Assembly: GCA_006503475.1 (NCBI GenBank) | Contig: RSEH01000006.1 | Span: 202,566 to 266,565, forward strand | Direction of reading: 5' to 3' | Source: Stentor roeselii | Taxonomy: Eukaryota > Ciliophora > Heterotrichea > Heterotrichida > Stentoridae | Length of the DNA stretch: 64,000 nucleotides | In this document: positions 49,159 to 57,806 of the stretch, in pieces | Layout of the letters: every line of letters starts with the position of its first letter | Position numbering within the stretch: position 1 is the stretch's first letter | Position numbers and translations under genes: made by a program | The notes under the pieces: generated by a model | The model's input: only the letters and a program-made list of their open reading frames with translations | What the model was told of the DNA's origin: nothing | The model's database searches: none

Positions 49159-52100
49159 CTAGTCTATTTTCTCTAAAATTTTGCTTAGTCCTTTTTCAAT
49201 TAGATCAAGTCTGCATTCTAAAAATTCTACTGATTTTTTATTAGATTCTTGAACTTCTCTAATCTTTTCCATTAAAACCTCTTGACATTCATTCAACTTT
49301 TCCTCAAATCTTCCAAAATCTTCAAGTTTTCCACTCTGATCACTTCCTTTAAATTCTCCTCTCTCTCTTAAAATCTTCTCAATCCCTTTAACCTGTTCAT
49401 TCAAGTCATCCAAACACATCTTAGTCCCATTATACTGACCCTCAACAAAGCTCTGATTATCTTTCAAATTTTCCTGAACTCTATCAATTTTAATCAAACT
49501 TTTCTCAATTTCAGGTAAAACACTACCTTCAACTTTTTCAGCAATTCCAGAAGCCATACTCGAAAAAGAAAACTTAATATTTTTATCAATGTTTTCAATC
49601 AAATTTTGAAGATAACTAATTCTTCCTTGCCAGAAATATTGTTCTTCCATTTCCTCCATATTGACAACATGAAAAAGACCATAAAAATTACTGCTTTTTT
49701 TCCAAAAAAACATTTTTTCAACTTCAAAAACAAGTTGAGCCTTTTCCAAGTAATCGACGATGACCTTCTCAATTTGGAACTGGTCATAAGAATCTCCAAG
49801 AATGGAGATTAAAAGATTAAGCATGACTACTAAGTTAATCAAAGTGGCTCCAATAAAAATAAAGATCCCGAGAGGACTTTTATTATTTTCTGTTTCATAA
49901 ATCCCGAAGTTCAAGCTGTACATATCAAGCCATAAAGTGTTGAAGCTCAGATCTTTTTGATCCTTAGCTGAATAAAGTGCTCCAAACATCAGGTTGGAAT
50001 AAACAAAAAGTAAAAGAAAGTATTTAACATCATTCACTGCACGGAAAATCAGGTTTATGTAAAATCGTGTTCCATCAAACATGTGAAAAGCTGTCAGTCC
50101 TCTAATGAAATTAAGTAAAATAACAAGGATTTCCAAGTATTGAATATCAGGAAGTATTAACCAGACACAAGTCGCAGCTACTCGGACTAAATCGATGAAG
50201 TTCCAAATATCTGAAAAGTATTTTAAGCCTAAAGTTAATACCTGAGCTACTTCCCAAATTAAGAGAAAAGCATTCAGAACTATGAAAATAACAAGATTAA
50301 TGAAATTAGGATTAGAATCAGTCATCACTATTAGAAAAACCAAGTTACTCAAAAGCAGCAATGAATACAAAAACACCCAAATTCTTACTGATTTCCAATG
50401 AAAGTCAATGTAGCTCATCACAAATGTCGTTGAAAAAATGTTGGTTTTTTTACAATTCAACATTGATTCTAACAATTCTATACTTTTTAAAGACCCTGGA
50501 ATGTAAGGTACCTCGAAAGGAAGATGACTGAAAATAACAGTAACTGGATCGATTTGATTCGTGTTGTTATTAAATTGATTAGAAAGAAAATCTGATTCAC
50601 TTGGATTGTAGAATTGATTGAAAGAATACGAAGGAAATTCAATTTCAGAAGATATCAAACCATGACTGCTCTGAATAAGACACAAACTTAAAAATATTTC
50701 TATTTTTCTTATCGAATTTCTGATAATCATAGCAAATTCACCTGAAATAGCAAATAAAGAAGTTTGGAAAAAAGCTGCTTCAGGACTTTCAAACAATAAA
50801 ATAATCGAATCCATCAAAATCTCTGCACATTTTAGATGCTTTCTTTGAATGGCGTAGAAAAAGGGAGACTTTCCAAATATATCTCGAGTGATTAGTCCTT
50901 CAGGAGTAAGAACTTTTTGTAAAGTCTCGCTTAGCCCAAGATAAGAGAGAAAATGTGAGACAGTGAAATAAAACCTGCTGATAATAATCAACCTGGCAGA
51001 TTCTGACAAGTCTCCAAACTTTAAATCTTTAAGCGAGTCGATCACATTGAAAAAAATAGATTTTTCCTGGTAAAAAGCATCAAAAGAAGAGTAAGGCGAA
51101 TAAAAACTAGCGATAATTTCATTATTCTCATCATAAACATGTCCAAAGCTCTTCCCATCTGAAGAAATCATTAAATTTGAATCAGTCACTCTAGAAAAAT
51201 TCTCCCCATTCATTTTTTTTTCGTCAATTTCCCAAATTTTAACGGTATTATCTTCAGAAGCACTGAATAAAACCCCATTCGAACTAAAAGCCAAAGATCG
51301 TACAGGCCCTAAATGTCCTGAAAGGTCGAATTGCAGCCGTCTTTCACTAACATTCCAGACCTTCACTAAAAAATCCTCACCCCCACTGATTAAATATTTA
51401 CAATCAGGACTTTCAACTAATGCTAAAACTGATTCTGAATGTCCAGCAAGTTTAAAAACTTCTCTTTTTGCCTCAAAATCCCAGATCCTAACAAGACAAT
51501 CAACTGACCCAGTCGCAAAAAATTTTTCATTTTGAATCAAAAGAACTGTTAAAAAACTAGAAAAACCTTGAATTGTAGAAATTTCAGTTTTTTTCAAAAG
51601 ACTCCAGATTTTTATTGTGGAATCTTCTGAGACACTTATAATTTCTTGATTTTTTGAGAGTTTTATGCAGCTTACTCCACTTTTATGCCCTCTTAATGTG
51701 GCAAGAACGGTTTTTGATTGAATATTCCAGATTTTTATAGAGTTATCGAGAGAACTACTGAGAATTTGCTTGGAATCACTTGTTAATTGTAAAGACTTTA
51801 CGCCGTTGGTATGTTCTTTTGGGTTTTTTAGCATTGTCTTGGTAGAAATATCCCAAAAGCCTAGAGAGCAGTCTTTTGAACCAGTGATAAGCAAGTTTGA
51901 CTCTGGAAGAAATGCGAGACAAGTGACAATATCTGAATGGCCCATAAGAACAGCTTCCTCTTCAAACTTGAGAAGGTTAAATATTTTAACTGAAGAGTCA
52001 GTTGCCAAAAAAATCCGATTTTCTGATAGAATCACTTCTTCAATCTTTGCAGAAAAACCTTTAAAAACAGATCCTTCAACATTTTCTTTTACTTTCCAAG

Positions 52101-54327
52101 TTCGAATTGTTTTATCCCAGGAGCAAGATAACAATTCATTAGAGTTTATTTGAGCTAAACTGTAAATTTTATCAGTATGAGCTGAAAATGACTGAATTTC
52201 TGTGAAGTTATCAAGATTCCAAATTTTTATCAGTTTGTCATAAGAACAACTTGCCAGGAGTGACTTGTTAATCTTGATAATACAAGAAATTCCATCTTTA
52301 TGACCTGTTAAAGTCCCAATCAATGTTTTATCTTTCAAGCTCCAGATCTTGATGACTGCGTCAAATGAAGAGCTGATAAGTTGTTTATTTTCTTCATCAC
52401 AGACAAGGCACCAGATGCCTTTTGAGTCTCCATTTAACACAAATGAAACCTGCTTTGATTCCAAGTCCCAAAACAAAATTTTTCCTTCAGCGCCTCCAGT
52501 GATGATGTTATTTTCATACTTGCATAAAGAAATAACTCGATTGTTGTGTCCTTGAAGAGAAAAATCTTCTGTTCTGCTTTTGATGTCCCAGATGCGAATT
52601 GTTTTGTCCCAAGAGCAACTTGCGATTTTTTCATCATTATGCAAGAATTTCACATTTCTTACACAGTCAGTGTGGCCTTTTAAAGTAAATTCCAGTCTTT
52701 TCTTAGGAAGACTCCAGACTTTTATAGTCTTGTCAAGTGATGCAGTCGCGACGAGGCTGTCATTGTCTGAGACTGAAACATCCCAAACAGTGTCTTGATG
52801 GCCTTTAGAAGAAAAGTAAAGACTTTTCGTTTCAAAGTTCCAGATTTTAACCTCTCCACTTTTAAGTCCACAGACAAGCTTTTGCTTGTCGTTTGAAAGA
52901 CAGAGAGACATAGTTCTATCTGAAGGCCAGGATATTGTCTTTGGCTGTTTTAAGAAATTCCAAGTTTTTAGACTTCCATCAGTTGAGCCGCTGATGAGTT
53001 TTTGGTTATTTAAGAGAAACTTCAAACCAAGGACTGCACCTTTTGAATGACCTGATAGAAAAAATTCGATTTTTCTTTTTTTTGTATTGAAAATAATGAT
53101 TTTTTCAAGTGAAGCATAAGCAAGTCTAGTCTCGTCTGGACTGAGACATAAACTTTGAATGAAATTCGCTTCAGTTGGAGTGGAATACAGAAATTTTTTA
53201 TGCTGAAGACTAAGAACTTTCACGTTTTTATCTTGAGATGCTGTGAAAATTTCGTTTGACTTGCTTAGCAAAAGAGATGTGATATAACTGTTGTGCACTT
53301 GGAATGAAAAGTCAATTGCTTTGCTTTCAAGGTTCCAGATGTTGATTAATTTATCTTCTGAACCGCTGATGAGACTTTTACTGTCGTTTGAGAAAACGAT
53401 TGAAGTGACGTAGTCTGTATGACCTGTCAAGGTGAACTTTTCTTTGAAATTGGAAAGGTCCCAAAGCTTTATTGATTTATCTTTTGAACCAGTTCCTGCG
53501 GTTTGATTGTTTTTACTTATAGCTGTGGTTAAAATTATATCAGAATGGCCAGCAAGTGAATTGATTACTTTCATTTTCATTAGATGAAGTACGAGTGTTA
53601 TATTTTTATCTGTTCCACAGATCGCTATTTTATTTTTGTTGTCTGTTGTTACCGTATAAACTTTTCCTATGGTCAGAGTAAGAAATTGTGATAGTTTTAA
53701 TTTTTGGATGTCCCAGATTATCATATTTTCGTCTTGTGAGCAGGACAAGAGAGTTTTATCATTTATCAGGCAAATATCTCTGACCCAACCCCCATGTCCC
53801 CTAAGCACAGCTTCAATCTTCCTCGCCTCAATATTCCAAATGATAACAGTTTTATCATCAGAACAGCTCGCAAGTTTCCTTTCTTCACATATCAAAGCTA
53901 AACTCCTGACAAATCCATTATGTCCTTTCAAGACAAACTCCTCTTTTCTTTCTTTCCACTTCCAAAACTTAATATCTTTGCTATAAGATGCGCTAATCAA
54001 GACCCGTTCATCTTTGGTAAGAAGAAGTCTTCTAATCGACCCTTGTCCTTCAGCAACTGTGAGTTCTTCAACAAATGTTTCAGAATTCCAGACTTTAATC
54101 GACTTATCCTTTGACCCCGTGATTAAAAACTTGTCGTCTTGAGTGATGCAAAGAGCCCAAATCTGGTCAGAATGTCCTGAAATGCAAATTTCTTCTAAAT
54201 TTTTTTCGAAATCCCAGATTTTCAGGCAATTGTCTTCTCCTCCACTTGCAATTTTCTTGGAATTTTTGAAAAATTTCAAACAAACTGCGACATGAGTGTC
54301 TTTTGAGAGAATTGTTTTTACTTCCAT
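49159..54327 (-). CDS. WD40-repeat / TRP-like ion channel, 3' part of a split gene
   Basis: 1722 aa. Residues 1 to about 1010 hold about 24 WD40 repeats (for example LKGHNGFVRSLALI, GSKDKSIKLWDLS). An ankyrin-like helix pair follows at about 1120-1160 (GKSPFFYAIQRKHLKCAEIL). The channel domain then has about six membrane segments: S2-S5 include FSDIWNFIDLVRV, and the pore and S6 end VVMLNLLISILGDSYDQF, as in TRP-type channels. A coiled coil of about 120 residues ends the protein. It starts with Met only in the middle of a WD blade; the preceding frame (54333-55694) encodes the missing start, so this is the 3' part of one gene. Confidence 0.87.
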   Translation of the reverse strand: MEVKTILSKDTHVAVCLKFFKNSKKIASGGEDNCLKIWDFEKNLEEICISGHSDQIWALCITQDDKFLITGSKDKSIKVWNSETFVEELTVAEGQGSIRRLLLTKDERVLISASYSKDIKFWKWKERKEEFVLKGHNGFVRSLALICEERKLASCSDDKTVIIWNIEARKIEAVLRGHGGWVRDICLINDKTLLSCSQDENMIIWDIQKLKLSQFLTLTIGKVYTVTTDNKNKIAICGTDKNITLVLHLMKMKVINSLAGHSDIILTTAISKNNQTAGTGSKDKSIKLWDLSNFKEKFTLTGHTDYVTSIVFSNDSKSLISGSEDKLINIWNLESKAIDFSFQVHNSYITSLLLSKSNEIFTASQDKNVKVLSLQHKKFLYSTPTEANFIQSLCLSPDETRLAYASLEKIIIFNTKKRKIEFFLSGHSKGAVLGLKFLLNNQKLISGSTDGSLKTWNFLKQPKTISWPSDRTMSLCLSNDKQKLVCGLKSGEVKIWNFETKSLYFSSKGHQDTVWDVSVSDNDSLVATASLDKTIKVWSLPKKRLEFTLKGHTDCVRNVKFLHNDEKIASCSWDKTIRIWDIKSRTEDFSLQGHNNRVISLCKYENNIITGGAEGKILFWDLESKQVSFVLNGDSKGIWCLVCDEENKQLISSSFDAVIKIWSLKDKTLIGTLTGHKDGISCIIKINKSLLASCSYDKLIKIWNLDNFTEIQSFSAHTDKIYSLAQINSNELLSCSWDKTIRTWKVKENVEGSVFKGFSAKIEEVILSENRIFLATDSSVKIFNLLKFEEEAVLMGHSDIVTCLAFLPESNLLITGSKDCSLGFWDISTKTMLKNPKEHTNGVKSLQLTSDSKQILSSSLDNSIKIWNIQSKTVLATLRGHKSGVSCIKLSKNQEIISVSEDSTIKIWSLLKKTEISTIQGFSSFLTVLLIQNEKFFATGSVDCLVRIWDFEAKREVFKLAGHSESVLALVESPDCKYLISGGEDFLVKVWNVSERRLQFDLSGHLGPVRSLAFSSNGVLFSASEDNTVKIWEIDEKKMNGENFSRVTDSNLMISSDGKSFGHVYDENNEIIASFYSPYSSFDAFYQEKSIFFNVIDSLKDLKFGDLSESARLIIISRFYFTVSHFLSYLGLSETLQKVLTPEGLITRDIFGKSPFFYAIQRKHLKCAEILMDSIILLFESPEAAFFQTSLFAISGEFAMIIRNSIRKIEIFLSLCLIQSSHGLISSEIEFPSYSFNQFYNPSESDFLSNQFNNNTNQIDPVTVIFSHLPFEVPYIPGSLKSIELLESMLNCKKTNIFSTTFVMSYIDFHWKSVRIWVFLYSLLLLSNLVFLIVMTDSNPNFINLVIFIVLNAFLLIWEVAQVLTLGLKYFSDIWNFIDLVRVAATCVWLILPDIQYLEILVILLNFIRGLTAFHMFDGTRFYINLIFRAVNDVKYFLLLFVYSNLMFGALYSAKDQKDLSFNTLWLDMYSLNFGIYETENNKSPLGIFIFIGATLINLVVMLNLLISILGDSYDQFQIEKVIVDYLEKAQLVFEVEKMFFWKKSSNFYGLFHVVNMEEMEEQYFWQGRISYLQNLIENIDKNIKFSFSSMASGIAEKVEGSVLPEIEKSLIKIDRVQENLKDNQSFVEGQYNGTKMCLDDLNEQVKGIEKILRERGEFKGSDQSGKLEDFGRFEEKLNECQEVLMEKIREVQESNKKSVEFLECRLDLIEKGLSKILEKID

Positions 54328-54332
54328 TCTTT

Positions 54333-55694
54333 CTAGGTCCCAAAGGATGATTGTCTGTCTTTAGAGCCGCTTACTAGCAAGTGGTCTTTAGCGTCAAGAC
54401 TCCAGATTTCTTTTGAGTGAAAGGAAAGAGAATTCCTTTTTAAGGTTTCAGGGTCCCAGACCTTTATAAGTCCATTTGAATGCCCACTGATGACGAAGGC
54501 TTCATTTTTTGCTAGACATAAACAGATCGAATTTTCTTTTTCTGAACTTTGAAAAACTTCACTTTCATTTGTTTCCATATCAAAAACCCTGACAGTACCA
54601 TCAAAAGAAGCAGTTAAAAATGATTTACCGTCATTTGTGATGTCTATTTGTCTGATTTCATCAGAGTGAGGATAAAAAGTTGTATCATCTCGTTTTTCAT
54701 CAGCAGTCCAAATTTTAAGTGATTTATCATTGCAACCTGTGACAATAATGCTTCCATCATAGTTGACTCCAATACAACTGGCGGTCTTTGGATATAAACT
54801 AATTGAAAAAGTCCTCTGTCGAAGTTTCAAGTTCCATATGTAGTTAAAATAATCATCAGAGCATGAAACTAAGAACTCGTTATTCCCAGAGAACCTGATA
54901 CAATTAATTCTTTCACCATCTAAAAAGCTATATTCCATTTGAAATGTCTTCGCATTCCAAATTTTAATATTTTTTTCATACTCAGCACTTGCGAAGTGAC
55001 TCATATCCCGAGTGACTGCCAGTGAAACTACTTTAAAAGAACAGCTGAAAAGATCTTGGACATGCGAGAGTGAATCAATACTCCAAACTTTCACTGACCC
55101 ATCAACTGACCCAGTGACCAGGAAGGATTCAAAAGAAATGCAAGTTAAAACTTCATGTGAATGACCTTCGAATGAATAAATCAACTGACCTGAAAAGTCC
55201 CAGAGTTTGATTGACTTATCATTTGACCCAGTCACTATCATTTTTTTGGACTCAATGAAATTGACTGAGTTTATTTTGTCTAAATGGCCGATGAAGGTGC
55301 AGAGTGCTTGTCTTGAAGTCAAGTCCCAAAGCTTTACTGTCTTATCTGAGGACCCACTCACTAACAGACTGTCATCTGATGAAAGAGTTAAACAGAGCAC
55401 TTCGTCTGAGTGGCCTTCGAGGACTGTCCATGGTTTTTTGAATAGCAGGCTCCATATTATTATTTTTGAGTCACTTGACCCGCTGATTATCGACTTTTGG
55501 TCTGAGGTTATCTCGATGGCATTTATTGAACCACTGTGACCTTCAAGGTCCCCAGCTATTGTTCTTAGCTCGGCTTCAAGGATATCCAAGGGCGATACTA
55601 CTTGGTGGGTGTTGAAGAGGATGGGCTCTTTAGAAAGCAGAGGGATAGTCAGAGGCATTGGTGATAAGGAGTTTTTAGAGACACCAGAAAACAT
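54333..55694 (-). CDS. WD40 / ion-channel gene, 5' part before an apparent frameshift
   Basis: 453 aa starting at the Met at 55694 (MFSGVSKNSLSPMPL) with about 10 WD40 repeats. It ends abnormally in the middle of a blade as ...SGSKDRQSSFGT. In the next frame the same bases read TIILWDLERMEVKTIL, so one missing nucleotide near 54350-54360 joins it to the 49159-54327 frame. The joined protein would be about 2,175 aa with about 34 WD repeats. No 15/16-nt GT...AG intron covers the break. The cause (assembly error, mutation or frameshifting) is undecided. Confidence 0.85.
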   Translation of the reverse strand: MFSGVSKNSLSPMPLTIPLLSKEPILFNTHQVVSPLDILEAELRTIAGDLEGHSGSINAIEITSDQKSIISGSSDSKIIIWSLLFKKPWTVLEGHSDEVLCLTLSSDDSLLVSGSSDKTVKLWDLTSRQALCTFIGHLDKINSVNFIESKKMIVTGSNDKSIKLWDFSGQLIYSFEGHSHEVLTCISFESFLVTGSVDGSVKVWSIDSLSHVQDLFSCSFKVVSLAVTRDMSHFASAEYEKNIKIWNAKTFQMEYSFLDGERINCIRFSGNNEFLVSCSDDYFNYIWNLKLRQRTFSISLYPKTASCIGVNYDGSIIVTGCNDKSLKIWTADEKRDDTTFYPHSDEIRQIDITNDGKSFLTASFDGTVRVFDMETNESEVFQSSEKENSICLCLAKNEAFVISGHSNGLIKVWDPETLKRNSLSFHSKEIWSLDAKDHLLVSGSKDRQSSFGT

Positions 55695-56316
55695 TTTATA
55701 ATTTTATTTGGGAATTTTTTTTGGTGAAGATTGGATGATCTTTGGGGTAATTTAGATTTTAAATATTTCGATTACACCGATAAAGACTATGAGTTTAGGA
55801 AAATGAATTTAAAGATACCTTTTTACTTATATTATAAAGAATTTGATTGCTTTTACTAATTTAAAATAATTAGGATCTTATATAAAATACTTAATGTTAA
55901 ACGAAACAATTTGATAATCTTGGCAAGCATATCGTAACTTTCGAAGTCCCGGAAAAGTTGTAAAGGAAAATTAGTATATTTTCAGATAGACCTTCACTAA
56001 TCAAAATTGGGTTTTTACGTATAGCAAATATTGGAGGTTTGCTCAAATATTCCTTTGATTTGTCTAAGCATTGTTCATAATTAAAGATAACTTCAACTTT
56101 TTGATACATTCTCTGATTCTGATAAATTTATATTTTAATTTTCAATTTTCTTTGATACTTTAAGGATAGTGCGACTTTTTCTTCCAATTTTTGTTTCTCC
56201 CTTATTTTTCAATTGATCAAAATATAAATTATCATTACCATATTCAGCTCTCTCTTTAAAGTGTCTATGCACTATTTATAGTTTCAGCTTTTTTTCTTTT
56301 ATTTTGTTGCACCATT
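55695..56316. other. AT-rich interval
   Basis: 622 bp between two minus/plus genes. One short frame (55897-56109, minus, 70 aa) is unsupported. No gene, repeat or RNA is recognised. The plus-strand gene that follows lacks an ATG, so part of its missing 5' end may be decayed here. Confidence 0.45.
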
Positions 56317-57804
56317 TTGTATCTACTAAGCCTGGATTGGACTGAAAAAATTAACATTTTTGATGAAAAAAGAGAATTTCAATTGTCTGAAACAAAAGAG
56401 CTATTCAATAAATACCAAGAGAATAAAACATGGGAAACATTGCTAGAGCTGTTAATTTCAAATATTGTTTCTCAGTGCATTTGTAATAAAAATATATTAT
56501 TCGGTAAAGACCGTTTCTTTGCTATCACACTATTCAGATTATTGGAAAAAATCTCAAAAAATGAGACAATAAATAAAACTCATATTAAAAATTTGAAGTA
56601 TATCTACGAGCTCATTTCAATTAATTCGAGCAGATTACTCTATTTTTACTCAGAACGGAATTTAAAATCTTATAAAATATTAGACAACATTTCGAGCCTT
56701 ACTGAAATTACCCAAGAATTATTAAATAATTTAAACCAATTTGAAGATCACCAAAAATTTATTTTTTTAAGTTATTTTCACACACTAAAATTGAAACCAG
56801 AAATTATCGAAAAAGCGCCGCTGCTTTACTCACTCTCTCAAACAGGCAAGATTATTTATTCTGTTGACATTTTGAATTGGATTTTAAAAGAAACCAAAAT
56901 CATTGTAAAATTAAATGAATTTAAAAACCAAATCTGTACCGAAGAAAAATTTTTGATCCTAGAGCAGAGTAACCTCATGAAAAACTTAGAAAAAGCAGTT
57001 AAAACACCAAGTAATTTCAAATTCATGTTTATGAATCAGCTTCATGCTAGGTATTTTAATTCAAAAGAAAGAAGTAACTTTAGAGATTTATGTTCAAATT
57101 CCTCTGAATTTTTAATAAAAAATGCTGAAAATTGTAAAAAATTACTTCAAGCCACAGATAATTCAATGCCTGAACTTTTTACAATTTTAAAACTCTTAAA
57201 TCTGAAACAAACTTTAGAAATCTTTTTGGAGGTTCTAGAAAATTTAAGTAACTATAAGGCTTTAAATCAGTATTTAAACACTATTCAAGATCTTTTTAAT
57301 TTGAAACCATGGAAGGACCTTATTTATTCTTTTTTATTTAAAAGATTGAATAATCTACCAAGAGATATTCAAGAGCTATTGAAAAATAAGAATCAATTAA
57401 AAGAGATGCATGATCAGATCAATAAAATAACTAAAATACTTGATTATAAGCCTTTGGCTATTTTCGAAAACAAAAGCAATAAAAACAATAATTTAATTAT
57501 TGATGGAATATTGATATTGGACGGTATTTTAAGGAATCATATAAAATCAAATGTTGATTATAATGAAAATTTAAAAATTTTCTTGAATTTAAAGGATATT
57601 TTTATAACTACCGAAGATTTGTATAAATTATTAAAAAAAGTAGAAAAAATATATGATCAAACAGATTTTCCTTTAATTCGTTATTCAATAATTATAGTTT
57701 ATTGTTCACCACTGATATTGAAAAGATTTATTGGCTTAGAGAAAGTTAGATACACTTCATTGCTATCTTATTTTAAAACCATATTTATTTGGTATCCATA
57801 TTAA
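56317..57804 (+). CDS. Large helical protein, first half, no ATG start
   Basis: 495 aa, leucine- and lysine-rich, all helical, no family recognised. The frame opens with TTG at 56317 and the first internal Met comes only after about 215 residues; the nearest in-frame stop upstream is 56257-56259 with no ATG between. No 15-nt intron places an exon upstream. It runs directly into the next ORF, with stop TAA and ATG two bases apart in a different frame, and may be one broken gene. Possibly a pseudogene or 5'-truncated copy. Confidence 0.45.
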   Translation: MYLLSLDWTEKINIFDEKREFQLSETKELFNKYQENKTWETLLELLISNIVSQCICNKNILFGKDRFFAITLFRLLEKISKNETINKTHIKNLKYIYELISINSSRLLYFYSERNLKSYKILDNISSLTEITQELLNNLNQFEDHQKFIFLSYFHTLKLKPEIIEKAPLLYSLSQTGKIIYSVDILNWILKETKIIVKLNEFKNQICTEEKFLILEQSNLMKNLEKAVKTPSNFKFMFMNQLHARYFNSKERSNFRDLCSNSSEFLIKNAENCKKLLQATDNSMPELFTILKLLNLKQTLEIFLEVLENLSNYKALNQYLNTIQDLFNLKPWKDLIYSFLFKRLNNLPRDIQELLKNKNQLKEMHDQINKITKILDYKPLAIFENKSNKNNNLIIDGILILDGILRNHIKSNVDYNENLKIFLNLKDIFITTEDLYKLLKKVEKIYDQTDFPLIRYSIIIVYCSPLILKRFIGLEKVRYTSLLSYFKTIFIWYPY

Positions 57805-57806
57805 TC

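Noticed and set aside
54340-54362. Programmed ribosomal frameshift in the WD40-channel gene
   Set aside because: No X-XXY-YYZ slippery heptamer or shifty stop is visible; the simpler explanation is an indel, though reads must decide.
49159-55694. TGA read as Trp (Blepharisma-type code)
   Set aside because: Frames over 1,500 codons contain only TGG for Trp and no in-frame TGA, and TGA ends two genes.
55897-56109. 70-aa minus-strand ORF
   Set aside because: No homology or context; the interval is low-complexity AT-rich.
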